A stretch of 64,000 bases of DNA from Hymenobacter caeli (GTDB taxonomy: Bacteria > Bacteroidota > Bacteroidia > Cytophagales > Hymenobacteraceae), in the NCBI RefSeq assembly GCF_013294115.1, contig NZ_JABSNP010000003.1, forward strand, positions 62,001 through 126,000, given 5' to 3'. Position numbers and translations under genes: made by a program. Shown here one piece after another: positions 7,434 to 16,382 of the stretch. The notes beneath the pieces are model-generated. The model was given only the letters and a program-made list of their open reading frames with translations, was not told the DNA's origin and did not search any database. The stretch's first letter is position 1. The number at the start of each line of letters is the position of its first letter.

Positions 7434-8690
7434 ATGTTCTGGAATTACTTGACAATGGCTTGGAAGGTCTTGCAGCGACGCAAGTTTTTCACGTTCATCA
7501 GCTTGTTTGGCATCAGTTTTACGCTGATGATCTTGCTGGTGGTGTACGCCCTGTACGACCACACGGTGGGGCCCCACACGCCCGAAAAGCGCGTGGACCG
7601 GCTGCTGTTCACCAGCTCCCTGTACCTCTGGTCGCCGCAAACGGAAAACGGCGGCCACCCCAGCTACTCGTTTCTGGAGCATTACATCCGCCCGCTGCGC
7701 ACGCCGGAAAAGGTATCCATCAGCACGGGCCACGGCGTGGCCGTGGCCTACGTGGGCAACACCAAGCTCGAGCTGGCCCAGAAGTACACCGACGGCGAAT
7801 TCTGGCAGGTGCTGGACTTTGATTTCCTCGAAGGCCGGCCCTACAACCCGCAGGAAGTGCGCGCGGCGGCCCACGTGGCCGTCATCAACGAGAGCACCGC
7901 CCGCAACTACTTCGGCGCCGCCCGCGGCGTGCTGGGCCGCACCATCGTCACCGACGAAGTGCGCTACCGGGTGGTGGGCGTGGTGCGCGACGTGCCCGCG
8001 TCCCGCGTGTTCACCTACGCCGAGGTGTGGATGCCCATCACGACCAGCACCCAGGACATTCACAACGCGGAGTACATGGGCTCCTGCATGGCCATTTTGC
8101 TGGCCCGGCGGGCGGCCGACGTGCCGGCCATTCAGCAGGAATTTGCCCGGGCCGTGCGCCAGGTGCCCCCGCCCACGGCCGTATACAAGTGGTGCACGGA
8201 GGTGCGGCTCTACGCCGGCTCGCTGCTGGCCACCACGGTGCGCGAGCGGCTGGGCGAGGACGGCCCCGACGACGGGGTAGTATGGTTCGGGCAGGCGGGC
8301 GCCGGGCTGCTGCTGCTGTTCATGCTGCTGCCGGCCCTGAACCTGGTGAACGTCAACGTGAGCCGCATCCGCGACCGCAGCTCCGAAATCGGGGTGCGCA
8401 AGGCGTTCGGGGCCACCAGCGGGGCCCTGGTTCGGCAGTTTCTGGTCGAGAACCTGTTTTTGACGGCCTTGGGCGGGGCCCTGGGCCTGGGGCTGGCCGC
8501 GGCGGCGCTGCACTTCATTAATACCAGCGGCCTGGTGGCTTACACGCAGTTCGAGCTCAACGGCCGGGTCTTCCTGGGGGCCGTGGTCATCATCCTGCTT
8601 TTCGGATTGCTGTCGGGGGTGTACCCGGCCTACAAAATGTCGAAACTCCAGGCCGTGCAGGCCCTTAAAGGCGCAAGCAACCCCGCATGA
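7434..8690 (+). CDS. ABC permease A2, close duplicate of A1
   Basis: The 418-residue permease has the same layout as A1. Identity to A1 is very high from AWKVLQRRKFFTFISLFG through HTVGPHTPE and again around SSEIGVRKAFGAT and GLLSGVYPAYKMSKL. The periplasmic domain between is more diverged, as expected if paralogues keep the same ATPase contact but differ in periplasmic specificity. It starts 25 bp after B1. Its stop overlaps the start of B2 by four bases (ATGA). Confidence 0.88.
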   Translation: MFWNYLTMAWKVLQRRKFFTFISLFGISFTLMILLVVYALYDHTVGPHTPEKRVDRLLFTSSLYLWSPQTENGGHPSYSFLEHYIRPLRTPEKVSISTGHGVAVAYVGNTKLELAQKYTDGEFWQVLDFDFLEGRPYNPQEVRAAAHVAVINESTARNYFGAARGVLGRTIVTDEVRYRVVGVVRDVPASRVFTYAEVWMPITTSTQDIHNAEYMGSCMAILLARRAADVPAIQQEFARAVRQVPPPTAVYKWCTEVRLYAGSLLATTVRERLGEDGPDDGVVWFGQAGAGLLLLFMLLPALNLVNVNVSRIRDRSSEIGVRKAFGATSGALVRQFLVENLFLTALGGALGLGLAAAALHFINTSGLVAYTQFELNGRVFLGAVVIILLFGLLSGVYPAYKMSKLQAVQALKGASNPA

Positions 8691-9871
8691 TCCGCCACTT
8701 ATTCACATTGGTTTGGAACCGCCGCCGGGCCAACTTCCTGCTCATCACCGAGATGTTCCTGGCCTTCGTGGTCCTGTTCGTGGTCGGCAGCCTGCTGGCC
8801 AACTACCAGCGCAACTACCGCACGCCGCTGGGCTTCGCCTACGCGCAGGTGTGGCGCGTGGACCTCGACCCCGGCACCCAGCCCCCGGCCGGCCGCCTGG
8901 CCACGGTGCGCCGGGTAATGGCGCGGCTGCGGGCCCTGCCGGGCGTGGTGGCCGTGGGGCGCACCTCGTCCAACACCCCGTTTTCGGGTAGCTTCAATAA
9001 TACCGACGTGGGAGCGGGCAAAGAGGGCAAGGGGGCCACGCGAGCCAGTGGCTTCTATGTAGAAGACGACCTGCGCGAGGTGTTGCAGCTGCCCCTGGTG
9101 GCGGGCCGCTGGTTCGGCCGGCGCGACGATGGGGCGGCCCTGCCGCCGGCCGTGCTCACCCGCGACCTGGCCGAGCAGCTGTTCCCGCGGCAGTCGCCGC
9201 TGGGGCAGGTGGTGCTGCGCTCCGACGAGCAGTTCCGGGTGGTGGGCGTCGTCGAACAGTTTCGGTCCGACGGCGACCTGGAAGCGCTGCGCCCCGCCCT
9301 TCTCATGCGCGTCAGCCCGCAGGATACCGCCTGGGGCGAAGCTTCAGCCCTGCTGCTGCGGGTGCGGCCGGGGGCCGGGGGCCTGCTGGAGCGGCAAATG
9401 CGCACCGAAACGCTGGCCATTGCCAAGGGCTGGAACGTGGGTATTACGACGCTCCCGAAGCAGCGCGCCGCCCAGCTGAAGGAGGCCCTGACGCCCCTTG
9501 GGGCCCTGGTGCTGGTCTGCGTGTTCCTGGTGGTGAACGTGGCGCTGGGCCTGTTTGGCGTGCTGTGGCAAGCCATCAACCAGCGGCGCGCCGAGCTGGG
9601 CGTGCGCCGGGCTATGGGGGCCACGGCGGGGGGCATCAGCGGGCAGGTGGTGGGCGAGGTGCTGGTGCTCACCACGTTTGGCTTGCTGCTGGGGCTGCTG
9701 GTGGCGGTGCAGTTCCCGCTGCTGGGGGCCTTCAACGTGCCGGCCGGCGTGTACTTCACCGCGATGGCGGCGGCGGCGGCCGGCCTGTACGCGCTGGCGG
9801 TGGGCTGCGCCTTGTACCCCAGTAGGTTGGCCGCCGGCATCCAGCCGGCCGTGGCCCTGCGTGAAGAATAG
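8687..9871 (+). CDS. ABC permease B2, duplicate of B1
   Basis: The 394-residue partner of A2 has the B-type N-terminus (IRHLFTLVWNRRRAN) and first helix FLAFVVLFVVGSLL. The periplasmic domain again carries a SSNTPFSGS segment and GRWFGRRDDG. The coupling segment is RRAELGVRRAMGATAGGISG and the C-terminal end is AAGIQPAVALREE. The four-base ATGA overlap with A2 supports coupled expression. Confidence 0.88.
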   Translation: MIRHLFTLVWNRRRANFLLITEMFLAFVVLFVVGSLLANYQRNYRTPLGFAYAQVWRVDLDPGTQPPAGRLATVRRVMARLRALPGVVAVGRTSSNTPFSGSFNNTDVGAGKEGKGATRASGFYVEDDLREVLQLPLVAGRWFGRRDDGAALPPAVLTRDLAEQLFPRQSPLGQVVLRSDEQFRVVGVVEQFRSDGDLEALRPALLMRVSPQDTAWGEASALLLRVRPGAGGLLERQMRTETLAIAKGWNVGITTLPKQRAAQLKEALTPLGALVLVCVFLVVNVALGLFGVLWQAINQRRAELGVRRAMGATAGGISGQVVGEVLVLTTFGLLLGLLVAVQFPLLGAFNVPAGVYFTAMAAAAAGLYALAVGCALYPSRLAAGIQPAVALREE

Positions 9872-9894
9872 TTGTTACCCAAAAACCTGCGTCG

Positions 9895-11133
9895 ATGCTC
9901 CTCAATCACTTAAAGATGGCCTGGAAGGTCTTGCTACGGCGCAAGTTCTTCACCTTGCTCAGCCTGGTCGGCATCGGGGCCACGCTGATGGGGCTGCTGG
10001 TGGCCGTGGCCCTGTACACGGCCGCCGCGGGGCCCCGCACCCCCGAAACCCACCCCGACCGCCTGCTCTGCACCGCCCTGATGCACCTCGACATGGGCGG
10101 CACGCTGCTGCACATGCACTCCAGCTACTCGCTGCTGGACCAAACCGCGGGCACGCTGCGCGCCCAGGCCCCGGTCGCCATTGCCGCGGCCGAGCCGCTG
10201 CCCGTGGTGGCCTACGTGCGCGGCCATAAGCTGGCCCTCAACCTGAAAACTGCCGATGCGGGGTTCTGGCAGGTGCTGAGCTTCCGGTTTTTGGAAGGGG
10301 GGCCCTACACGGCCCGGGCCGCGGGCGCGGAGCGAGTGGCCGTCATCAGCGCCCGCACGGCGCGGGCGTACTTTGGAGCCGTGCGCGGCGCAGTAGGCCG
10401 TCCCATCGAAATCGACCAGAAAAACTACCGCGTGCTGGGCGTGGTGGCCGACGTGCCCGCCGTGCGCTTCCACGCCTACGCCGACGTGTGGGTCCCCTAC
10501 GACCTCACTTCGCAGGAGTTGCAGGCCGACAACCCCTTCGGCCAGTCGGAAGCCTTGGTATTGCTGCCCAGCCCGGCGGCCGCCCCGGCCGTGCGTGCCG
10601 CCTTTGCCCGGGCCGTGAAGGCGGTGCCGATGGAGCCCAACATGCACCTGGAAATTCCGCTCGATACCTTCGCCAACTCGGTGGCCGGCCACGCGCTGGC
10701 CCGCTACGCGTGGTCCGACAACCCGGCCCGCCTGTTTTGGACCCTGTGCGCCGGGGCCATAGCGCTGCTGCTGTTGCTGCCCGCCCTAAACCTGGTGACC
10801 ATGAACGTGAGCCGCATGGCTGAGCGCGCCGCCGAAATCGGCATCCGCAAAGCCTTCGGCGCTACGGCGGGGGCCCTGGCGGGCCAGTTCCTGGTCGAAA
10901 CCCTGGTGCTGACGCTGCTGGGCGGCGTGGCGGGCCTGGCGCTGGCCGCGGCGGTGCTGCGCGGGCTGGGCAGCGGTTACCTGGCCGCCTACGGGCCCAT
11001 CGGCGTCGATTGGGCGGTGTTCGGCTGGGCGCTGTTGGGCAGCCTGGTATTTGGGCTGCTTTCGGGGGCCTACCCGGCCTACCGCATGGCCAAACTTCCG
11101 GCCATCCAGGCCCTTAAAAACGCAGCGGCATGA
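9895..11133 (+). CDS. ABC permease A3, most diverged A-type copy
   Basis: The 412-residue A-type permease retains KMAWKVLLRRKFFTLLSLVG and GPRTPE at the N-terminus, AAEIGIRKAFGATAGALAG in the coupling segment and AYPAYRMAKLPAIQALK at the end. Both the first helix (GIGATLMGLLVAVALYTAAA) and the periplasmic domain differ more from A1 and A2 than those differ from each other. It is probably the oldest split. It starts 23 bp after B2 and overlaps B3 by four bases. Confidence 0.87.
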   Translation: MLLNHLKMAWKVLLRRKFFTLLSLVGIGATLMGLLVAVALYTAAAGPRTPETHPDRLLCTALMHLDMGGTLLHMHSSYSLLDQTAGTLRAQAPVAIAAAEPLPVVAYVRGHKLALNLKTADAGFWQVLSFRFLEGGPYTARAAGAERVAVISARTARAYFGAVRGAVGRPIEIDQKNYRVLGVVADVPAVRFHAYADVWVPYDLTSQELQADNPFGQSEALVLLPSPAAAPAVRAAFARAVKAVPMEPNMHLEIPLDTFANSVAGHALARYAWSDNPARLFWTLCAGAIALLLLLPALNLVTMNVSRMAERAAEIGIRKAFGATAGALAGQFLVETLVLTLLGGVAGLALAAAVLRGLGSGYLAAYGPIGVDWAVFGWALLGSLVFGLLSGAYPAYRMAKLPAIQALKNAAA

Positions 11134-12329
11134 TCCGGCACCTCCTCAAAATCATCTGGCACCGCAAGCGGGCCAACGCGCTGCTCATCGCCGAGCTGTT
11201 CCTCTCGTTCCTGGTGCTGTTTGGGCTGGGCACGCTGGTGGCCGTGGCCGCGCAGGGCCTGCGCCGCGCCCCGGGCTTCGCCTACGCCGACGTGTGGGAG
11301 CTGCGTTTGAGCACCAACAACGACCCCGCGGCGGCCATTCCCACCGTGGCGCGCCTGCTGGCCCAGCTGCGGGCCACGCCCGGCGTGGCCGACGTTAGCC
11401 TCGGCGCTTTCGGCACGCCGTTTTCGACGTACAGTATGAGCGTTAAAATCAGCACCGGGCCCGGGGGCCCGCCACTGGCCGGCGACGAGGTGGAGGCCGA
11501 CCACCGCTTCGCCCCGCTGCTGCAAATGGCGGTGCTCGAAGGCCGCTGGTTTGAGCCGCACGAAAACAGCGCGCTGCGCCCCGTCGTCATCAACCGCGAG
11601 CTGCGGCAGGCCCTGTTTCCGCACGGGCCGGCGCTGGGCCAGCGCTTACAGGTGCGCCACTTCACCACTGGCCAGGAAAGCGGCGACGCCCTGGTGGTGG
11701 GCGTGGTGGGCTCGTACCGGGCGGGCGGCGACCTGGGGGCCCCGGGCCCGGTGGTGTTTACTTGCCATAACCTGGCTGATAGTGCCAGTCATCGGGTGTC
11801 GTACACGCTGCTGGTGCGGGTGCGCCCCGGTAGCGGCGCGGCCCTCGAAGAACGGCTGGTGCGCACGGTGGCCGCCGTTGCCAAAACGTGGAGCACCGGC
11901 GTAATTTCCCTGGCCGACAGCCGCGCCGCGGGCCTGCAAACTGCCCTGGCGCCCATCATTGCCGGGGCCCTGGTGAGCGGATTTTTGCTGCTGAACGTGG
12001 CGCTGGGCCTGTTTGGGGCCCTGTGGCAAACCATCAGCCGGCGCCGGGCCGAGATTGGGCTGCGGCGGGCGGTGGGGGCCACGGGGCCCGGCATCAGCGG
12101 GCAGTTCGTGGCCGAAACGCTGATTATCACCACGCTGGCGGTGGGGCCGGGCGTACTAGTGGCCGTGCAGTTTCCGCTGCTGGGCGTGTTTGGGCTGCCG
12201 GCGGCGCTCTACGGCGTGGGCTTGGCGCTGGCCGTGGCGCTGGTGTACGCCTTTGCGGCGGTATGCGCGGCGCAGCCGAGCTGGCAGGCGGCGGGCATCC
12301 GGCCAGCGGTGGCGCTGCGTGAGGAATGA
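11130..12329 (+). CDS. ABC permease B3, most diverged B-type copy
   Basis: The 399-residue partner of A3 shares HRKRANALLIAELFLSFLVL at the N-terminus, FGTPFSTYS where B1 and B2 have SNTPFS, RRAEIGLRRAVGATGPGISG in the coupling segment and AAGIRPAVALREE at the C-terminus. It is the last gene of the efflux operon. About 200 bp of GC-rich non-coding sequence follows, with GGGCCCCGGGGGCCC directly after the stop and a weak stem before TTTTTT near 12387. Confidence 0.87.
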   Translation: MIRHLLKIIWHRKRANALLIAELFLSFLVLFGLGTLVAVAAQGLRRAPGFAYADVWELRLSTNNDPAAAIPTVARLLAQLRATPGVADVSLGAFGTPFSTYSMSVKISTGPGGPPLAGDEVEADHRFAPLLQMAVLEGRWFEPHENSALRPVVINRELRQALFPHGPALGQRLQVRHFTTGQESGDALVVGVVGSYRAGGDLGAPGPVVFTCHNLADSASHRVSYTLLVRVRPGSGAALEERLVRTVAAVAKTWSTGVISLADSRAAGLQTALAPIIAGALVSGFLLLNVALGLFGALWQTISRRRAEIGLRRAVGATGPGISGQFVAETLIITTLAVGPGVLVAVQFPLLGVFGLPAALYGVGLALAVALVYAFAAVCAAQPSWQAAGIRPAVALREE

Positions 12330-12537
12330 GGGCCCCGGGGGCCCACCGGCGCGGTACGGGCCTAACGGCGCGGCGTCGTTTTTTAGGGCCCCGGGCAACC
12401 GGCGGCGCTCCGGCTGCATCTTGCGGCCCGGTGGCCCCAGGTTTATTTGCCGGCCGCTGTAACGAACCCGCCCGGGGCCCGGTACCCGCGCCAAATCCTT
12501 GCTTCACCTTCTTTCCTTTTCTCTTTCCACTTCTCAC

Positions 12538-13242
12538 ATGAAAAATTTCGTTCTCCCCGCCCTGCTCTCGTTGGGGGCCCTGGTGCCCGTCCTCGCCCAA
12601 ACCACCGATGCGCAGGTGCGCCCGGTGGCCGCGTTCCACGCCGTCAAAGTGGGCACCGGCATTGCCCTCGACCTCACCGCCGGCCACGACCAGCGCGTGG
12701 CGGTAAGCGCCAACACCCCGGAGCTGCGCGACCGCATCAAAACCACCGTGGAGGACGGCGTGCTGAACATCCGCTACGAAACCCCCGACAGCGACACCCG
12801 CCGCAACACCAGCACCCAAAACCTGCGCGTGGCCGTGACGGCCGACCAGCTCACGGCCCTCACGGCCGGCAGCGGCGCGGCCGTGGACGCCAAGGGCGAC
12901 TACGCGGCCCCCACCTTCCAGCTCGACGTGTCGTCGGGGGCCTCGCTGCGGGCCGACATCGCCACCACCGACCTCACCGTGCGCCAGGGCAGCGGCTCCG
13001 TCGTCACCCTCAAGGGCAAGGCCCCGCACCTCGACATCCGCACCGGCAGCGGCTCGGTGTTCAACGGTAAAGACCTGCAAACCGACAAGTGCGAGGCCCA
13101 GGCCAGCAGCGGCAGCACCCTGAAAATCGCCGTGCGCGAGGCCCTGGTGGCCGAAGCCAGCAGCGGCGCCAGCATCAAGTACCAGGGCTCGCCCACCGTC
13201 ACGAAGCACACCGGCAGCGGCGGCAGCGTGCGCAGCATGTAG
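12538..13242 (+). CDS. Secreted GIN-domain (DUF2807) protein
   Basis: The 234-residue product has a signal peptide (MKNFVLPALLSLGALVPVLA, cleavage before Q). It then forms one head GIN domain: beta-strand repeats such as FHAVKVGTGIALDLTAG, LTALTAGSGAAVDAKGDYA and LTVRQGSGSVVTLKGKAPHL with regular S/G-rich turns, predicted to fold as a right-handed beta-solenoid. GIN-domain proteins are common secreted or surface proteins in Bacteroidota, often next to sensory systems, with no defined activity. I chose the ATG at 12538 because it begins the signal peptide. It lies between the permeases and the two-component genes and has its own terminator. Confidence 0.85.
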   Translation: MKNFVLPALLSLGALVPVLAQTTDAQVRPVAAFHAVKVGTGIALDLTAGHDQRVAVSANTPELRDRIKTTVEDGVLNIRYETPDSDTRRNTSTQNLRVAVTADQLTALTAGSGAAVDAKGDYAAPTFQLDVSSGASLRADIATTDLTVRQGSGSVVTLKGKAPHLDIRTGSGSVFNGKDLQTDKCEAQASSGSTLKIAVREALVAEASSGASIKYQGSPTVTKHTGSGGSVRSM

Positions 13243-13258
13243 GTTTAATTTGCGCTTG

Positions 13259-13298
13259 GAACGGCGCGGGGCCCCGGGGACCCGCGCCGTTCTTTTTT
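13259..13298 (+). terminator. Intrinsic terminator after the GIN-domain gene
   Basis: GAACGGCGCGGG (13259-13270) pairs exactly with CCCGCGCCGTTC (13281-13292) around a 10-base loop. TTTTTT follows directly, and the hairpin starts 16 bases after the stop codon. Confidence 0.88.
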
Positions 13299-13312
13299 GC
13301 AGGTGTGCAGCC

Positions 13313-13439
13313 GGGGAACCTCACCCCCGGCCCCTCTCCGGCGGAGAGGGGTGCCAGGCGTCAGCTGGGAGCCAGTTCTTGAACAAACATTTTGAACGCA
13401 CCCCTCTCCGCCGGAGAGGGGCCGGGGGTGAGGTTCCCC
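13313..13439. repeat. Long perfect inverted repeat R3 (42-bp arms)
   Basis: The arms 13313-13354 and 13398-13439 are exact reverse complements around a 43-bp spacer. They share the outer GAACCTCACC ends, the CCCCTCTCC...GGAGAGGGG cores and the GTGCCAG / GAACGCACC junctions with R1 and R2. It lies between the GIN-domain terminator and the response-regulator gene. R2 and R3 therefore bracket the efflux operon plus GIN gene. Confidence 0.9.
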
Positions 13440-13476
13440 AGCGGCGGCCTAAAATCGAAACCGCTTCATTCCCCCT

Positions 13477-14862
13477 ATGATCCTCATCGTCGACGACGAC
13501 CTGGCTGTGCGCACCTCGTTGGGCCTGCTGCTGAAGCAGGCCGGCTACGCCACCCGTGCCGCCGACGGCCCCGCCGGGGCCCTGGCCGCCGTGCGCGCCG
13601 AAACGCCGGCGCTGGTGCTGCTCGACATGAACTTCTCGCGCGCCACCACCGGCGACGACGGCCTGGCGTTGCTGCGCGAAATCAAGCAGCTGGCCCCGCT
13701 GGTACCGGTGGTGCTCATCACTGGCTGGGGCTCCATTGCGCTGGCCGTGGCCGGCATGAAGGCCGGGGCCGCCGAGTTCGTGACCAAGCCCTGGCACAAC
13801 GACGCCCTGCTCCAAACCATCGGCACGGCGCTGGCGCTACGGGGCCCCGGGCCCGCCGCCGCCGGGGCCCCGCCCGGCCGCCGGGCCCTGGACAAGCAGT
13901 TTCAACTGGCTGATATTGTGGGCGAAGACGAGCGCCTGCTGGCCGTGCTGCGCCAGGTGGGCCAGGTGGCGGCCACCGACGCGGCGGTGCTCATCGAGGG
14001 CGAAAGCGGCACCGGCAAGGAGCTCATTGCCGAGGCCCTGCACCACAACAGCCGCCGCCGCGGCCAGCCCTTCGTGAAGGTGAACCTGGGCGGCATCTCG
14101 TCGTCGCTGTTCGAGAGCGAGCTGTTTGGCCACCGGCGCGGGGCCTTCACCGACGCCAAGGCCGACCGGGTGGGCCGCTTCGAGCTGGCCAACGGCGGCA
14201 CTATTTTCCTCGACGAAATTGGCGAGCTGGAGCTGGCCAGCCAGGTGAAGCTGCTGCGCGTGCTCCAAGACCGCACCTACGAGGTGCTCGGCGACAGCAA
14301 GCCCCGCCGCCTCGACCTGCGCGTGGTGGCCGCCACCAACAAGAACCTGGCCGAGCTGGTGGCCCAGGGCCGCTTCCGCGAAGACCTCTTTTACCGCCTC
14401 AACCTCATCACGTTGCACCTGCCCGCCCTGCGCGAGCGGCCCCACGACGTGCCCCTGCTGGTGCGCCACTTCCTGGCCCAGCTACGCGCCACCTACCAGC
14501 GCCCCGGCCTGCGCGTGGGGGCCCCGGCGCTGCACTGGCTACAAGCCCAGCCGCTGCCCGGCAACATCCGCGAGCTGAAAAACCTGGTCGAACGCGCCGT
14601 GCTCATCAGCGGCCACGACGAGCTGACGCCCGCCGATTTCCAGCAGAGTGGCGCCGGGGCCCCAGTGCCGCTGGTCGCCCCCGGGGCCCCAGCCGTGCCC
14701 GGCACCCTCACCCTCGACCAGCTGGAGGCCCAGGCCATTCGCCAAAGCGTGGCCCAGCACCAGGGCAACCTGAGCCGGGTGGCGCGGGCCCTGGGCCTCA
14801 GCCGCGGGGCCCTGTACCGGCGCCTCGACAAGTACGGCATTCCTTACGACGAGCCGGTATGA
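13477..14862 (+). CDS. Sigma-54-dependent response regulator (NtrC family)
   Basis: The 461-residue protein has a receiver domain (acidic D6/D7, phospho-acceptor D50 in LVLLDMNF, T in LITGWGS, K in VTKPW). A sigma-54 AAA+ domain follows (Walker A GESGTGKE near residue 175, Walker B GGTIFLDEIGEL) and a C-terminal Fis-type helix-turn-helix (LSRVARALGLSRGALYRRLD). The sigma-54 contact loop reads GAFTDA rather than GAFTGA; I recall this variant from Bacteroidota relatives, so it is probably active. It overlaps the kinase gene by four bases. Likely targets are the dyads at 1174 and 1298 next to the sigma-54-like promoter. Confidence 0.92.
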   Translation: MILIVDDDLAVRTSLGLLLKQAGYATRAADGPAGALAAVRAETPALVLLDMNFSRATTGDDGLALLREIKQLAPLVPVVLITGWGSIALAVAGMKAGAAEFVTKPWHNDALLQTIGTALALRGPGPAAAGAPPGRRALDKQFQLADIVGEDERLLAVLRQVGQVAATDAAVLIEGESGTGKELIAEALHHNSRRRGQPFVKVNLGGISSSLFESELFGHRRGAFTDAKADRVGRFELANGGTIFLDEIGELELASQVKLLRVLQDRTYEVLGDSKPRRLDLRVVAATNKNLAELVAQGRFREDLFYRLNLITLHLPALRERPHDVPLLVRHFLAQLRATYQRPGLRVGAPALHWLQAQPLPGNIRELKNLVERAVLISGHDELTPADFQQSGAGAPVPLVAPGAPAVPGTLTLDQLEAQAIRQSVAQHQGNLSRVARALGLSRGALYRRLDKYGIPYDEPV

Positions 14863-16172
14863 TGAGCCTGCGGGTTAAGTTTCTGCTCTTCGTCGTGGTC
14901 ATCCACGCCGTGCTGGTGGCGCTGGCGGCCCAGTTGCGCACCACCAACGCGGTGCTGTTCATCGCCACCGAGCTGCTGCTGCTGGGCAGCCTCGTGCTGA
15001 GCGCGCAGCTCTACCGGGGCTTCGTGCGGCCGTTGCAGCTCATTGCGGCGGGTACGGCGGCCATGCAGGCCCGCGATTTCACCCTGAAATTCGTGCCCGT
15101 GGGCCAGCGCGAAATGGACCAGCTCATCGGCGTTTACAACGCCATGATCGACGCGCTGCGCCGCGAGCGGGTGAGCCAGCACGAGAAAAGCATCCTGCTC
15201 GAACGCCTCATCGAAGCCTCGCCGGCCGGCATCTTGGTGCTTGATTTTGAGGGGAATGTGGAGCAGGCCAACGCGGCGGCGGTGCGCTTCATCGGTCCAG
15301 CCGGCGCGGGGCCCCCGGCCTGGCTGGGCCAGCCGCTGGGGGCCCTACCGGGGCCCTGGGGCCCCGCGCTGGGGGCCCTGGCCGAGGGCCAGCCGCGGGC
15401 GCTGCGCCTCTCGGGCCTGCAAGCCTACCGGGCCCAGGCCGCGCACTTCCTCGACCGGGGCTTCACGCGCCGGTTCATCGTGCTGGAGGAGCTGACGCAG
15501 GAGCTGATCAAGCAGGAAAAGCAGGCCTACGAGCAGCTCATCCGGCTCATGTCGCACGAAATCAACAACTCCATCGGGGCCATCAACTCCATTTTGGGCA
15601 GCTTCCAGCACTACGCCCCCCAGCTGGCCCCCGCCGACCGCCCCGATTTCACCGAGGCGCTCGACGTGAGCATTGCCCGCAACACGCAGCTGGCCAGCTT
15701 CATCGCCGACTTTGCCCGCCTCGTGCGCCTGCCCGCGCCCCAGCTCGCGCCCACCGACGTGCACGCCCTGCTGCGCAACCTGGGCCGCCTGCTGGGGCCC
15801 CAGAGCGCCGAGCGCCGCGTGGCCTGGCACTGGGAGCTGGCCGCCGCCCCGCTGGTCATCGAGGCCGACGCGCCGCAGCTGGAGCAAGCCCTGCTGAACG
15901 TGGCCAAAAACGCCCTCGAAGCCATCGGTGCGGACGGCAACATCTGGGTGCGGACTACGGCCAACCCGTTCAGCCTCAGCATTGAGAACGACGGGGCCCC
16001 GCTCACGCCCGAAGTGCGCGAGCGGCTGTTCACGGCCTTTTTCAGCACCAAGCGCGGCGGGCAGGGCATCGGCCTCACGCTGGTGCGCGACGTGTTGCTG
16101 GCCCACGGCTTCGCGTTCGGCCTGGCCCCCGGGCCCGGGGGGCGCACGGCGTTCACCATCGGTTTGGCGTGA
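14859..16172 (+). CDS. Histidine kinase with two closely spaced membrane helices (intramembrane-sensing type)
   Basis: The 437-residue kinase has helices at about residues 6-25 and 31-51 joined by only a few residues (RTTN), so there is no periplasmic sensor domain. A HAMP-like segment (FVRPLQLIAAGTAAMQARDF) and a degenerate PAS region (about 115-200) follow. The dimerisation helix has phospho-acceptor H233 in LMSHEINNSIGAI, and the ATPase domain has the N box VAKNALEAI and the G box GGQGIGL. The H-E-I-N-N motif is of the NtrB type. Kinases of this membrane design often sense through a partner ABC transporter, which fits its position beside the efflux operon; that link is inference. Confidence 0.88.
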   Translation: MMSLRVKFLLFVVVIHAVLVALAAQLRTTNAVLFIATELLLLGSLVLSAQLYRGFVRPLQLIAAGTAAMQARDFTLKFVPVGQREMDQLIGVYNAMIDALRRERVSQHEKSILLERLIEASPAGILVLDFEGNVEQANAAAVRFIGPAGAGPPAWLGQPLGALPGPWGPALGALAEGQPRALRLSGLQAYRAQAAHFLDRGFTRRFIVLEELTQELIKQEKQAYEQLIRLMSHEINNSIGAINSILGSFQHYAPQLAPADRPDFTEALDVSIARNTQLASFIADFARLVRLPAPQLAPTDVHALLRNLGRLLGPQSAERRVAWHWELAAAPLVIEADAPQLEQALLNVAKNALEAIGADGNIWVRTTANPFSLSIENDGAPLTPEVRERLFTAFFSTKRGGQGIGLTLVRDVLLAHGFAFGLAPGPGGRTAFTIGLA

Positions 16173-16336
16173 GGGGCCCCGCGCCCGGTTGGCCGCTGGC
16201 AGGCCGGGTGCGTTGCGTTCGGTTGGACCAGTTGGGGGCTAAACCAGTGGCAGCGGTTAGCCAGACGTGGCCATTTCAGTAGAAACAAAAAAAGAATATG
16301 GCTCCTCAAATAGGAGTACTTTTTATAAATAATCTA

Positions 16337-16344
16337 TATTTTTG
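16337..16344 (+). promoter_or_regulatory. Candidate -7 promoter box (TATTTTTG) of the ammonium transporter
   Basis: TATTTTTG fits TAnnTTTG and lies about 38 bp before the ATG at 16383, in a markedly AT-rich stretch (16280-16380). No clear -33 TTTG at the expected distance. Confidence 0.5.
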
Positions 16345-16382
16345 TCGAGGATGACCCCTGAAAACAACCTATCCTCTAACAA

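Noticed and set aside
16190..16225. TGGC...TTGC considered as a sigma-54 promoter for the ammonium transporter
   Set aside because: The spacing between the GG and GC elements is too long. A TATTTTTG box closer to the gene is a better candidate.
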